Shown here piece after piece: positions 32,628-41,445 of a stretch of 64,000 nucleotides of DNA (the first letter of the stretch is position 1; the number at the start of each line of letters is the position of its first letter). The position numbers and the translations under genes were made by a program. The stretch is from Fermentibacter danicus (GTDB lineage: Bacteria; Fermentibacterota; Fermentibacteria; Fermentibacterales; Fermentibacteraceae), in contig LKHB01000226.1 of NCBI GenBank assembly GCA_001618615.1, forward strand, positions 10,686 to 74,685, in the 5' to 3' direction. The notes under the pieces were generated by a model. That model saw only the letters and a program-made list of their open reading frames with translations, had not been told where the DNA came from and made no database searches.

Positions 32628-34160
32628 CTACTTCAGATACTCAGGGGTTATCTCCTCGTGTGAATCCAGGGAATAGACCCTGAACTCGTCCACTCGGAGC
32701 CTCTGGTCCTCATGGAGCGCGATGTTGAGCCTCACCTTCGACGTGAGGTATTCGAACCGCCTGCCTTCCTCCTCCATGAAGTAGCCGGCCAGATCCGGAT
32801 GCACCGAAACGACGAGATTCCTGTGGACCTTCTTTACGGAGACTCTTCCCAGGAGACGCTCCAGCCTGATCGACGAGGAGAGCGGCGAGAGCACCCTGCC
32901 GCTTCCGCCGCAACGGCTGCACGGCTCCGAGAGTGACTGGGCGAGGCTGGGTCTTACGCGCTTCCTCGTCATCTCAACCAGCCCGAGGGAGCTTATCTGG
33001 CATGTCTTGGTGGGCGACCTGTCACGCCCGAGTTCGCTCCGGAGGCAGTTCAGAACCTTCTCTCTGTGGTCCTCGGTGTCCATGTCGATGAAATCGATGA
33101 CGATGATCCCGCCGATGTCCCTCAGGCGGAGCTGCCTCGCCACCTCCCTGGCGGCCTCCAGGTTGGTCTTCAGGATGGTGTTCTCCTGGCTCTTCCTGCC
33201 GACGTAGCGCCTGGTGTTGACGTCGACGGCGACCAGAGCCTCGGTCTGGTCGATCACCAGGGCGCCGCCCGACTTGAGCGGAACCTCCCTGTCGGTGATG
33301 CCGATCATCTCCTGCTCGACCCCGTAGTGCTCGAAGATCGGGGTGCGGCCCCTGAAGAGCTTGATCCTGCCGGCAAGCTCGGGAGAGAGCTTCTTCAGAT
33401 ATCCCCTGGCGGCGTTGTAGATGTCCTTCGAATCGGTGACGAAAAGAGTCATGTCGGTGGAGACCAGATCCCTGATCGTCATCGTCACGACGTCGTGCTC
33501 CTGATGCAGCAGCATGGGGGCGCGGGACTTCAGCGAGAGGGCCCCGATCTCCTTCCAGCGCTCTATGATCCTTTCGATGTCGGCCTTGAACGCCTCCTCG
33601 CTCTGGTCGGAGCCGGCAGTCCTCGCGATTATGCCGAATCCCTCGCTGCTGACCTTGGTCACTATGTCCCTGAGCCGCGAACGCTCCCTGCGATCCCCGA
33701 TCTTCCGGGATACGCCGGCCACTGGATCGCCGGGCATGCTGACCACATACCTCCCGGCGATGGAGATCCTGCTGCTCACGCGGGCGCCCTTCGTGCCGAT
33801 CGGCTCCTTGGTGACCTGTACGAGAATCTCCTGGCCGCGTTTAAGGAGTTCCTCGATGGGCCTGCCGGATTCCTCCCCGGTAAGGGGCTTCTCTTCCACG
33901 AGCGACTGGGAGAGGGCTCGCGCATCCATAACGCCCGCACGGACGTCCGAGACGTGGAGGAAGGCGCTCCTCTCGAGGCCGATGTCGACGAAGGCGGCCT
34001 GCATGCCCGGCAGGACGGCGTTCACCCGGCCCAGGTAGATGTTGCCGACAATCCGCCTCTCGTCCGACTTCTCGACGATCAGCTCCATCAGGCGGCCGTC
34101 CTCGAGAATGGCGATCCTCGTCACGTCGGGATGAGCGTTGACGATGAACTCGATCTTCAA
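32628..34160 (-). CDS. rng: Ribonuclease G (Rne/Rng family)
   Basis: A 510-residue endoribonuclease, the length of RNase G without the RNase E scaffold tail. An S1 domain near residues 38-130 (GNIYLGRVNAVLPGMQAAFV), the catalytic DNase I-like region with VAVDVNTRRYVG and IVIDFIDMDTEDHR (metal aspartates), and the zinc-link PCSRCGGSGRV. It matures rRNA and degrades mRNA. The start is TTG at 34160, overlapping the upstream stop as TTGA. Confidence 0.95.
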   Translation of the reverse strand: MKIEFIVNAHPDVTRIAILEDGRLMELIVEKSDERRIVGNIYLGRVNAVLPGMQAAFVDIGLERSAFLHVSDVRAGVMDARALSQSLVEEKPLTGEESGRPIEELLKRGQEILVQVTKEPIGTKGARVSSRISIAGRYVVSMPGDPVAGVSRKIGDRRERSRLRDIVTKVSSEGFGIIARTAGSDQSEEAFKADIERIIERWKEIGALSLKSRAPMLLHQEHDVVTMTIRDLVSTDMTLFVTDSKDIYNAARGYLKKLSPELAGRIKLFRGRTPIFEHYGVEQEMIGITDREVPLKSGGALVIDQTEALVAVDVNTRRYVGRKSQENTILKTNLEAAREVARQLRLRDIGGIIVIDFIDMDTEDHREKVLNCLRSELGRDRSPTKTCQISSLGLVEMTRKRVRPSLAQSLSEPCSRCGGSGRVLSPLSSSIRLERLLGRVSVKKVHRNLVVSVHPDLAGYFMEEEGRRFEYLTSKVRLNIALHEDQRLRVDEFRVYSLDSHEEITPEYLK

Positions 34161-36574
34161 AACAGATCAACTCCTTCATGCATGCTCAGGAGCGGAACGG
34201 GACATCCGTCCCTCTCGCCGAGGATCTCGACCCTCTTCACAAGAACAGGGCCTCCTCGCGCAGATGTCATCGCGGCCAGCAACCTGTCCGGCCTCGATGC
34301 CGGCTCGCCGAGCACCGCTGTAATCCTGATCCCGTCATTCCCGTCCGGCTCCATCGCAAGCAGCCCTCCGGCTCCCTCCAGAAGCCCGGCCGCATCCGGC
34401 GCCGAAACGAGATCTGAAATCCTGTAGACTGCAATTCCGGCCTCCCCCTCCGGGGAGGGTATCCGTCCATCCATGAGCCTCGCCCCTGTAACGAAGAAGC
34501 CCTCCGGCAGAGGAAGACCGCGATCGAGGGGGAGATCAGTCGAAGAACTCTCGCAAAGCAATATGTCAATATACTCTCCCGTGCTCTCGAAGCCGAGAGG
34601 AAGCGCGGGGCCGAACCTGAGCCGGGGCCTCGTGACATGCCCGGCGGAGAGGGCGACCGGCAGGCCGGAGCGCCTCGCCGTCCGCATCCAGAGCCTCGTG
34701 AGATCGAGCTGGGAGGTGAAGCAGGAGAGGCCGCGACGCCCGAACCTTATCCTCAGTGTCGCCGCTACGGGCCGCTGCGCCTTCGAAGGCAGGCCCGACG
34801 ACGACCGGACGGAGGGGGCACGATCCGCCGACTCCGGCCGGAGGGCGGGCACGGCGATCCCGTCGCAGGCTCCGCACCCGTTGCACCCTGACTCCCTGCA
34901 GTCCGGGGTGGCTTCACCCCGGAGGAACCTTGCGTACTCCTCCCTCAGGAATCCGACCGAGGAGCCCGCTTCGACGAAGGACCACTCCGGGTCCGAGGAA
35001 GGATCGAGGCCGGAGGAGAGCCTTTCGAGCAGGGCGGGGTGCTCTTCCGCGCAATCCTTCCAGATGTCGCGCCTGAAGTGCTCCTTCCATCCCTCGAAGC
35101 CTGCGCCGTGCGCAACCGCCTCTTCTATCAGACAGGGCGTCTCCGTCCCGTCCCCGAGGCCCATCAGCCCTTCCAGTGCGGCTGCATCGGGATCGTTGCA
35201 TCCGACCGTGAAGCGCCTCGCCATGGAGCGGACGAGTGCGATCCTCCTCCGCAGCTCCTGCGGCGGATGCTGCCCGCACCACTGGAGAGGGGTGTGGGGC
35301 TTCGGCACGAAGGGCGAGATCGAAATGGATACGGAACCGCTCCTGCCCGCGCGGGAGGCCGCCCGGGCGGCTTCCGAGGAGAGGTCGGCGATGGCTCTGA
35401 GATCGTCGTCCGTCTCGCCGGGCAGCCCGGCCATGAAATACAGCTTCACGCCCGTCGCCCCGAGCCTGAAGGCGGCGTTCACCGCCTCGATGACCTGAGC
35501 GTCGCCGAGATCCTTGTTGAGCCGCCTTCTGAAGGTTTCCGAACCGGCTTCGGGCGCCAGTGTCACCCTGCCGGTGATGCCGGAACCGCCGGCGAGACGG
35601 ACGAACGTATCCGGCCTCAGCGACGGCCTGGATATGTTGACCGCGAGTTCCTTCTCCAGGCCGTCCACCGCCGCGAGAAGGGCCGGCAGATCGGTGAAGT
35701 CGGAGAAGGAGAGAGTCAGAAGGCCGGCGTCCTCCCAGCCCGTGGAAGCTATGGAGCGCCTCGCTATGGACTCGATGTCCGCGACGCTGCGCTCCCTGAC
35801 CGGCCTCGCGAGCTGCGTGGCCTGGCAGAAGCGACACCCGCGCGTGCAGCCGCGGGCGATTTCTACGACGGCCCTGTCATGCACGATCCTGGCGGTAGGA
35901 ACCACCTGGTTTACGGGCGCGTCCGCCGGGTCCAGCCTGACGGCCCTCTGCCACCTGACCCGCCTGCGGCCCATTGAAGGCACCCAGACGCCTTCCTGCG
36001 CCGCACTCCGCGCAAGCCTGTCCGTCCGCGAGCCTCCGCCGGTGAGTTCGTCCATTAGCGCCACGGCTCCCGTTTCGGCGTCGCCCAGATAGAAGGCGTC
36101 GATGAAGGGGGAGAGAGGGAGAGGGTTCGACAGGCCTCCCCCGCCGGCGACCACGATGGGGTGGCTGTCATCCCTGTCGGCCGACCGGAGCGGAATACCG
36201 GCGAGTCCGAGAAGCATGACCAGGTTCGGGAAGAGGATTTCGCAGGGTATTCCGAAGGCGAGCAAATCGCAGTCGGAGGCTTCGACCGGGTCGTCCAGGG
36301 TCATCCAGGGGAGATTCCGCGACCTGATGAGCGAGAGCATGTCCGGCGCCGGGCAGAACGCCCTCCTCACGTGGAACCGGCCGGTTGCGAGCAGGATGTG
36401 GCGGACGACAGCCAGACCGAAGTTGGACATGCCCAGCTCGTAGGTGTCCGGATAGACGAGGGTCACCGACGGCCGGCCCGCGGGCCCCGTTTCAGAGTTC
36501 CACTCGCGCCCCGTGTACTGCTGAGGCGACTGGACCAGGTGGAGGATTCCCTCCCAGGGGTGTTCAGACCCCAC
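34157..36574 (-). CDS. TIGR03960-type radical SAM protein with DUF2344 domain
   Basis: An 805-residue fusion. Residues 1-200 contain a B12-binding-like fold (LVYPDTYELGMSNFGL, AFGIPCEILFPN); the radical SAM motif is RGCTRGCRFCQAT near residue 245. After it come APEAGSETFRRRLNKDL and KLYFMAGLPGETDDDL. The last 220 residues are DUF2344 (SCFTSQLDLTRLWMRTARR). A cysteine group, CRESGCNGCGACDG, lies between. This family neighbours rng and rplU in many bacteria; its reaction is not known, and a role in RNA or ribosome modification is only an inference. GTG start, overlapping the preceding gene by 11 bases. Confidence 0.9.
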   Translation of the reverse strand: MGSEHPWEGILHLVQSPQQYTGREWNSETGPAGRPSVTLVYPDTYELGMSNFGLAVVRHILLATGRFHVRRAFCPAPDMLSLIRSRNLPWMTLDDPVEASDCDLLAFGIPCEILFPNLVMLLGLAGIPLRSADRDDSHPIVVAGGGGLSNPLPLSPFIDAFYLGDAETGAVALMDELTGGGSRTDRLARSAAQEGVWVPSMGRRRVRWQRAVRLDPADAPVNQVVPTARIVHDRAVVEIARGCTRGCRFCQATQLARPVRERSVADIESIARRSIASTGWEDAGLLTLSFSDFTDLPALLAAVDGLEKELAVNISRPSLRPDTFVRLAGGSGITGRVTLAPEAGSETFRRRLNKDLGDAQVIEAVNAAFRLGATGVKLYFMAGLPGETDDDLRAIADLSSEAARAASRAGRSGSVSISISPFVPKPHTPLQWCGQHPPQELRRRIALVRSMARRFTVGCNDPDAAALEGLMGLGDGTETPCLIEEAVAHGAGFEGWKEHFRRDIWKDCAEEHPALLERLSSGLDPSSDPEWSFVEAGSSVGFLREEYARFLRGEATPDCRESGCNGCGACDGIAVPALRPESADRAPSVRSSSGLPSKAQRPVAATLRIRFGRRGLSCFTSQLDLTRLWMRTARRSGLPVALSAGHVTRPRLRFGPALPLGFESTGEYIDILLCESSSTDLPLDRGLPLPEGFFVTGARLMDGRIPSPEGEAGIAVYRISDLVSAPDAAGLLEGAGGLLAMEPDGNDGIRITAVLGEPASRPDRLLAAMTSARGGPVLVKRVEILGERDGCPVPLLSMHEGVDLF

Positions 36575-37103
36575 TTACCGTGTCGCTCCCGGAAGACCCG
36601 TCCATCAGCACGATTGAAGCGGCCTGCGACACCGGATTTGCCAGAAGGCCGCGGGTCCTGCCGACTGCGACGGCCGTCTCGCCGGCCATCCTTTCGGCGT
36701 CCGCGGCCGAGGTTCCGGGCGGGTAGCCCAGCATCCAGAGGACCGACAGCTTCACGGACGAGATTCCGGTTCCCGCCTTCCGAAGGAGCGAGGTCCAGCC
36801 TTCGGAAGCTCCGCTGGAGTTGTCGACGACCCGCACCCCGGCCCAGACGAGCCCGTCTCCGGCGACGGGCGGCAGTTCCGCATCGAGGAAGGCCCCGCGC
36901 TGCTTGTTGGGATTGAGGATGTCGGGGTAGCGATCCACTGTCCGTACTATGGAATCGCGGTCGCATTCGGCTTCGAACTCCCACACTTCATATCTGAGTA
37001 TCCGTACCGGAGCGGACCCGGGCATGAATCCTGCGAGAGCGCCCAGGGCAGTGATGGCGGCCGGATCGGGGGACTTCAGGGTGACGGCGAGGACGTGTCT
37101 CAT
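36564..37103 (-). CDS. Probable tandem PurS-like protein (FGAM synthase subunit)
   Basis: A 179-residue protein in the purL-purQ operon where purS belongs. It reads as two PurS-like halves. Residues 1-75: LAVTLKSPDP, RILRYEVWEFEAE, then a helix and DILNPNKQ. Residues 85-170: VWAGVRVVDNSSG, SSVKLSVLWMLGY, a helix, and GLLANPVSQAASIV, which matches the LLANPVIED end of PurS. PurS is about 80 residues and works as a dimer bridging PurL and PurQ; the N-terminal domain of large PurL is a fused version of that dimer. I infer the same here. Its start overlaps the purQ stop (ATGA). Confidence 0.65.
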   Translation of the reverse strand: MRHVLAVTLKSPDPAAITALGALAGFMPGSAPVRILRYEVWEFEAECDRDSIVRTVDRYPDILNPNKQRGAFLDAELPPVAGDGLVWAGVRVVDNSSGASEGWTSLLRKAGTGISSVKLSVLWMLGYPPGTSAADAERMAGETAVAVGRTRGLLANPVSQAASIVLMDGSSGSDTVSGV

Positions 37104-37927
37104 CTGGAAACCCCCAGGAATGCCGCCAGACTCTCGAAGAAGACCCTTCCGGGACCGGGGTTCCCGCGGAGTTCCTCCCTGCCCGCCGCCCGCCTGGCGT
37201 CACCCCACGGGCCCGGGAGGGCGGGGGGAACCTGCCACAGGTTGAATGCCCTCTCGGGGTGAGGCATCATCGCCAGGACGTTGCCGGCCGGATTCAGAAG
37301 CCCTGCGAGAGCCCCGAAGGAGCCGTTCGGGTTGTCCGGGTACCCGGTCGCCTCGGCACCGGAGGAGTCGGCATAGACGAGGCCTGTCGCCAGGGATTCG
37401 TCGAGCCTCGCCCGGTCGACATCCGGAGAGAACATGAATCTGCCTTCGGCATGGGCTATGGGCAGCGGTATCGCCGCGGAGGACGCCAGACCGAGCCAGG
37501 GGGAGCGGGAGGCGGAGGGGCCCGGGACGACGTTGATCCAGGCCGAGAGATAGCCGGTCCTGCCCTCGATGTGGTTGGAGGCGAGCGCCGCCTCGACGCG
37601 GCCGCACTCCCATCCCGGGACGAGGCCGCATTCGACCAGTATCTGCGCTCCGTTGCAGATGCCGAGCACCGGCTTTCCGGCACACGCCGCCTCGAACACG
37701 GAGTCCGTCACCCTCTCCTTGGCCGCCACGGCGCCCGCGCGTATCCTGTCCTGGAAGGAGAAACCACCGGGAAGGACGAAGGCGTCACAGGATTCGAGCT
37801 CGGAGGCCGGAGTGTTCCAGCGGCGGACATAGCCTTCCAGCCCTGCGTCACTGAGGCAGCGCGCGGTCTCGTATTCGCAGTTCGATCCGGGGAACTGTAT
37901 TACGGCTATCCTCGGACGGGCGCTCAT
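37100..37927 (-). CDS. purQ: Phosphoribosylformylglycinamidine synthase subunit PurQ
   Basis: A 275-residue class I glutamine amidotransferase that feeds ammonia to PurL. IAVIQFPGSNCEYETARCL at the N-terminus, VLPGGFSFQDRIRAGAVA, nucleophile Cys in GICNGAQILVECG, and the His-Glu pair in MPHPERAFNLWQ. It is longer than the 225-residue B. subtilis form and of the 260-280 group. ATG at 37927 overlaps the purL stop (ATGA); the longer frame is a purL shadow. Confidence 0.95.
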   Translation of the reverse strand: MSARPRIAVIQFPGSNCEYETARCLSDAGLEGYVRRWNTPASELESCDAFVLPGGFSFQDRIRAGAVAAKERVTDSVFEAACAGKPVLGICNGAQILVECGLVPGWECGRVEAALASNHIEGRTGYLSAWINVVPGPSASRSPWLGLASSAAIPLPIAHAEGRFMFSPDVDRARLDESLATGLVYADSSGAEATGYPDNPNGSFGALAGLLNPAGNVLAMMPHPERAFNLWQVPPALPGPWGDARRAAGREELRGNPGPGRVFFESLAAFLGVSR

Positions 37928-40191
37928 TCCTCCCTCCAGACCATGGCGGCAAGCCTGTCGCGCCACTGTTCGCAGAGTTCCCGGAGGTTCAGCTCCCAGC
38001 CGTTCCCGGAGATCGAAAACGCGGGGACGACCTCGCCTATCACCCTCACGGGGGCGGCGAGCCCGGCCAGGGCGGGAAGATCGTCCGGTCCGACCTCGAG
38101 GAGATAACCCGGGGTCTCGGAGTAGAGAAGGACGGGGTCGCACGCGATGTCCAGCCTCACGCCGAGCCCGTTGTGGGGGCCGGATGCGAAGGCCATCTCC
38201 ATGGCGGCGAAGGCCAGGCCGCCTTCGGATATGTCGTGCGAGGCCCTCACGATATCCCTCCCGATCCAGTCCAGAACCAGGCGGGCCATCGCGAGTTCCT
38301 CTCCGCCCCTGAACGAGGGGACGGCGCCTCCCCTGTGCCCGAGGCATTCGCGGTAGTAGAGCCCTCCGCCGAGTTCGTCCCTGCGTTCGCCGACGAGGAC
38401 GATCAGGTCGCCGGCCCGTTTGAGGGAGATGTCGCGGGCCCTGGTGAAGTCGTCGAGCCTTCCGAAGACTGCGACGATAGGGGATGGCGGGATCGCCGCC
38501 CCGTCACGGCTCTGGTTGTAGAAGCTGACGTTGCCTGAGACGATCGGGAGAGCTTCGCCCCCCGCCAGGGCGAGAGCCCGGCAGGCGTCGGCTATCCCCT
38601 CCACCCCGCGGCTGAACTGCCAGAAGACCTCCGGATTCTCGGGGCTGCCGTAGTTCAGACAGTCCGTCGCACACAGCGGTACCGCGCCGGTGGCCACCAC
38701 GTTCCTGAACGCCTCGGCCACCGCGTGCGCCCCGCCGAGGTACGGATCCAGCTCGCCGTAGAACGGATTGCCGTCTCCGCTGACGGCGAGCCCGGCGGAA
38801 CAGCCCGGGATGGGAACGACCACTACGGAATCGGCCTCTCCGGGCCTCAGGTGGGTCGCCGCCTGGACTTCGCTGTCGTAGAAGGAGTACAGCGGCGAGC
38901 GTGACACCCCGGAAGGAGATAGGGCCATACTGGACAGATCGGAGGGCGGATCGACCGGCCTGGACGACGGCTCGGAGACGTCCGACTCGATCGGGCAGGC
39001 CTCCCGGTCGTGCCGGATGCCCTCGGTGATCGCCTCGACAGGGGCGCAGGCCACTTCTCTGCCGCCGTGGAGAACGAGGTAGGTCCTGTCGCTCGTGAAG
39101 CGTCCGATTATGGACGCACCGGCTCCGGGATACAGCCTGGGGAGTTCGAACTCCTCGTTGTAGATCTGCACGACCTCGTATGCGATGTCCTGAGGGACCG
39201 CCAGCCCGAACCTCTCCTGCGTCTCGGCGCAGGCGACGACCTCCGGCGGCAAGTCCGGTACGGAGACGGGAACCTTGTCGAGCCACAGCTCTATGCCCAT
39301 TCCGCCGTGCGAGGCCATCTCGCTGCTCACACAGGCGATACCGCCGGCGCCGAGATCCTTGAAACCGAAATCGACGCCTCTCTCGAACAGCATGTCGAGC
39401 ACCCTGGCATTCGCCTCGGCGACGACCCGCTTCAGGAACGGGTCAGCGACCTGAACGGCTCCCATCCCCAGATCCGAATCGAGATCGGCGGACGCGAAGG
39501 TGGCTCCACCGAATCCCGTGGCGTCCGTGGGCTTCCCTACCAGGACGAGCACGTAGGGAGTGCCCCGGGCGGCGCCGGGAACGAAGCTGTGGATGATCCT
39601 GTCGTGACGGACGAGCCCTACGGACACGACGTTCACGAGGCAGTTCGATTCGTATCCCTCATGGAAGACGGTATCCCCGCCCAGGTTCGGAACGCCGAGA
39701 GCGTTGCCGTACTGCCATACTCCCTGCACCACACCCCGGGCCACCGCCCTCGAGGACGAGGAGGCGGGGGGGCCGAACCGGAGTAGGTCCATGACGCCTA
39801 TGACCCTTGCTCCCATGCAGTAGACGTCTCTGACGATGCCCCCGACCCCCGTCGCCGCGCCCTCCACCGGCAGTACCTGGGACGGGTGGTTGTGGCTCTC
39901 GTGGGCCACCACGATGTCCCAGAGGTGCCCTCCGTGCTCTGCGAACTCCACGATCCCGGCATCCTCGCCGGGGCCGAGGACGACCTGCGGGGCGGACACG
40001 GGAAGAGTCTTCAGCAGCTTCCTGGAACTCTTGTAGGAGCAGTGCTCGCTCCACATGGTGTCGAAGAGGTGCAGTTCGAGCGGAGTGGGCATCCTGCCCA
40101 CGAAGGAGGCGACCTTCACGGCCTCCTCGAGAGTCATGGAGAGCCCCCTCGACTGCAGTACCTCCGCTAGCTCGGCCGAGATGTCCTGCAT
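37924..40191 (-). CDS. purL: Phosphoribosylformylglycinamidine synthase subunit PurL (small type)
   Basis: A 755-residue ATP-dependent synthetase making FGAM from FGAR in purine synthesis. Motifs: DTMWSEHCSYKSS near residue 45, VVAHESHNHPSQVLP, GAATGVGGIVRDV, and in the second half SGNVSFYNQS and VRASHDISEGGLAFA. This size lacks the PurS-like and PurQ-like domains of proteobacterial PurL, so it needs separate PurQ and PurS, both of which follow in the operon. Confidence 0.96.
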   Translation of the reverse strand: MQDISAELAEVLQSRGLSMTLEEAVKVASFVGRMPTPLELHLFDTMWSEHCSYKSSRKLLKTLPVSAPQVVLGPGEDAGIVEFAEHGGHLWDIVVAHESHNHPSQVLPVEGAATGVGGIVRDVYCMGARVIGVMDLLRFGPPASSSSRAVARGVVQGVWQYGNALGVPNLGGDTVFHEGYESNCLVNVVSVGLVRHDRIIHSFVPGAARGTPYVLVLVGKPTDATGFGGATFASADLDSDLGMGAVQVADPFLKRVVAEANARVLDMLFERGVDFGFKDLGAGGIACVSSEMASHGGMGIELWLDKVPVSVPDLPPEVVACAETQERFGLAVPQDIAYEVVQIYNEEFELPRLYPGAGASIIGRFTSDRTYLVLHGGREVACAPVEAITEGIRHDREACPIESDVSEPSSRPVDPPSDLSSMALSPSGVSRSPLYSFYDSEVQAATHLRPGEADSVVVVPIPGCSAGLAVSGDGNPFYGELDPYLGGAHAVAEAFRNVVATGAVPLCATDCLNYGSPENPEVFWQFSRGVEGIADACRALALAGGEALPIVSGNVSFYNQSRDGAAIPPSPIVAVFGRLDDFTRARDISLKRAGDLIVLVGERRDELGGGLYYRECLGHRGGAVPSFRGGEELAMARLVLDWIGRDIVRASHDISEGGLAFAAMEMAFASGPHNGLGVRLDIACDPVLLYSETPGYLLEVGPDDLPALAGLAAPVRVIGEVVPAFSISGNGWELNLRELCEQWRDRLAAMVWREE

Positions 40192-40203
40192 ATCACCTTC
40201 CGG

Positions 40204-41358
40204 TCAGGCGTGGTATTCCTGGAAAACGGCGGAGTCCAGCATGGAGAGGGCAGTCTCGACCGACAGATCGTCCGACGGCTGACATGTCCAGCTCCTCATC
40301 CGTACCGAGTCGATGCGGTCGCCTTCCTCGTTGCTGGTTCCGGGGATCTCCCGTGCAAGCCTGCTCATGACGATTTCCAGGCCCTCCTCGCCCGTTCCGG
40401 GCAGGAGGAGAAGGATGGAATCCCGCGATATCCTTATCCCGGTGTCGATGTTGCGCATCGCCGCCTTCAGATGGTTGGCGCACATGCGCATGACCTCCCG
40501 CGCCAGAAGGCGGTCGGGCAGCGAGCCCTGCGGGATCTGGAGCTCTATCAGGGACAGCGGGCTCGAGAAACGCCTCACCCTTTCGAGTTCCGAATCCATC
40601 CGGGTGCTGAGCTGGTTCCGCCCGGGGAGAGCGGTATCAGGATCGAGGTCCGCGGCTATTTCGAAGCGTTCGAGCAGACGGATGTTCTCGTTGGCTGCGG
40701 CTCCGATGGCGGCGATGGCCCGGACGCGCTCCCTCACGAGCGTTGCCGTCGGGGGGATCGAATTGAGGCAGAGCACGCCGAAGAGGACGCCCTGGCTCAT
40801 CATAGGCGCCGCGAAATCGGGCACGTATCCCGGTATCGCCGAGGACTCGATCTGTTTCTTCACGAGGACGGACTCCCTGCGGAACTCCTCGGCCGAGAAT
40901 ATCCTCCCCGTCTCGGCCACGAAGCCTACGTGACCCTCGCCGACACCGAAGGCGAGATGGGTCCGGAGCCGGTCCGACAGCCCCTCCTGGAAGTCGAGGC
41001 TCAGTCTCCTGCCGGTCCTGTCGGCAAGGAAGATCGCAATCCCGGCGGCGCCGGTCATGTGCTTGACGGCCCTCGCCATGAATTCCGCCAGCTCCTCCGC
41101 CTTGCGGGCGGAGAATATCTGTTTCACGAACTCGGGCAGGAGGATGGCCAGATCCCTGTGCTGCTGTATCTCCCTGGCCTGGCCGGCGTTCTTCTCGGAA
41201 TCCTCCCTGAGTTCCCTGCGCAGGTTCTCTATCTCCTTCATGCAGAGATTGTTGCGCTCTTCCAGAAGCTTCCGCCTGGATCCGGCAAGGAGTATGAAGT
41301 GAAGAAAGACAGCGGCTGCCAGGACGAATCCTGCAATTGCGCCAACTACATATTCCAA
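40204..41358 (-). CDS. Membrane protein with GAF and degenerate GGDEF domain
   Basis: A 384-residue protein: N-terminal membrane helix (residues 4-27), coiled coil (about 30-75), a GAF domain (about 85-230, IAIFLADRTGRRLSLDFQ through GVLFGVLCLNS), and a C-terminal GGDEF-like fold (DPDTALPGRNQLSTRMD through LLLLPGT). The signature loop reads RISRDSILLLLP where RYGGDEF is expected, so cyclase activity is unlikely; it may bind a nucleotide or act in protein contact. It sits between purB and purL and is probably cotranscribed, which is unusual. Confidence 0.8.
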   Translation of the reverse strand: MEYVVGAIAGFVLAAAVFLHFILLAGSRRKLLEERNNLCMKEIENLRRELREDSEKNAGQAREIQQHRDLAILLPEFVKQIFSARKAEELAEFMARAVKHMTGAAGIAIFLADRTGRRLSLDFQEGLSDRLRTHLAFGVGEGHVGFVAETGRIFSAEEFRRESVLVKKQIESSAIPGYVPDFAAPMMSQGVLFGVLCLNSIPPTATLVRERVRAIAAIGAAANENIRLLERFEIAADLDPDTALPGRNQLSTRMDSELERVRRFSSPLSLIELQIPQGSLPDRLLAREVMRMCANHLKAAMRNIDTGIRISRDSILLLLPGTGEEGLEIVMSRLAREIPGTSNEEGDRIDSVRMRSWTCQPSDDLSVETALSMLDSAVFQEYHA

Positions 41359-41445
41359 TCCGGCACCTCCCTCCCGGAGGAAGACGGTTGCGACATCATG
41401 CGGCTGGATAATATCGGCGGTGCGGTCCGTCCCGCCAACACGCCG

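Noticed and set aside
40204..41358. Active diguanylate cyclase
   Set aside because: The GGDEF signature is replaced by SRDSI.
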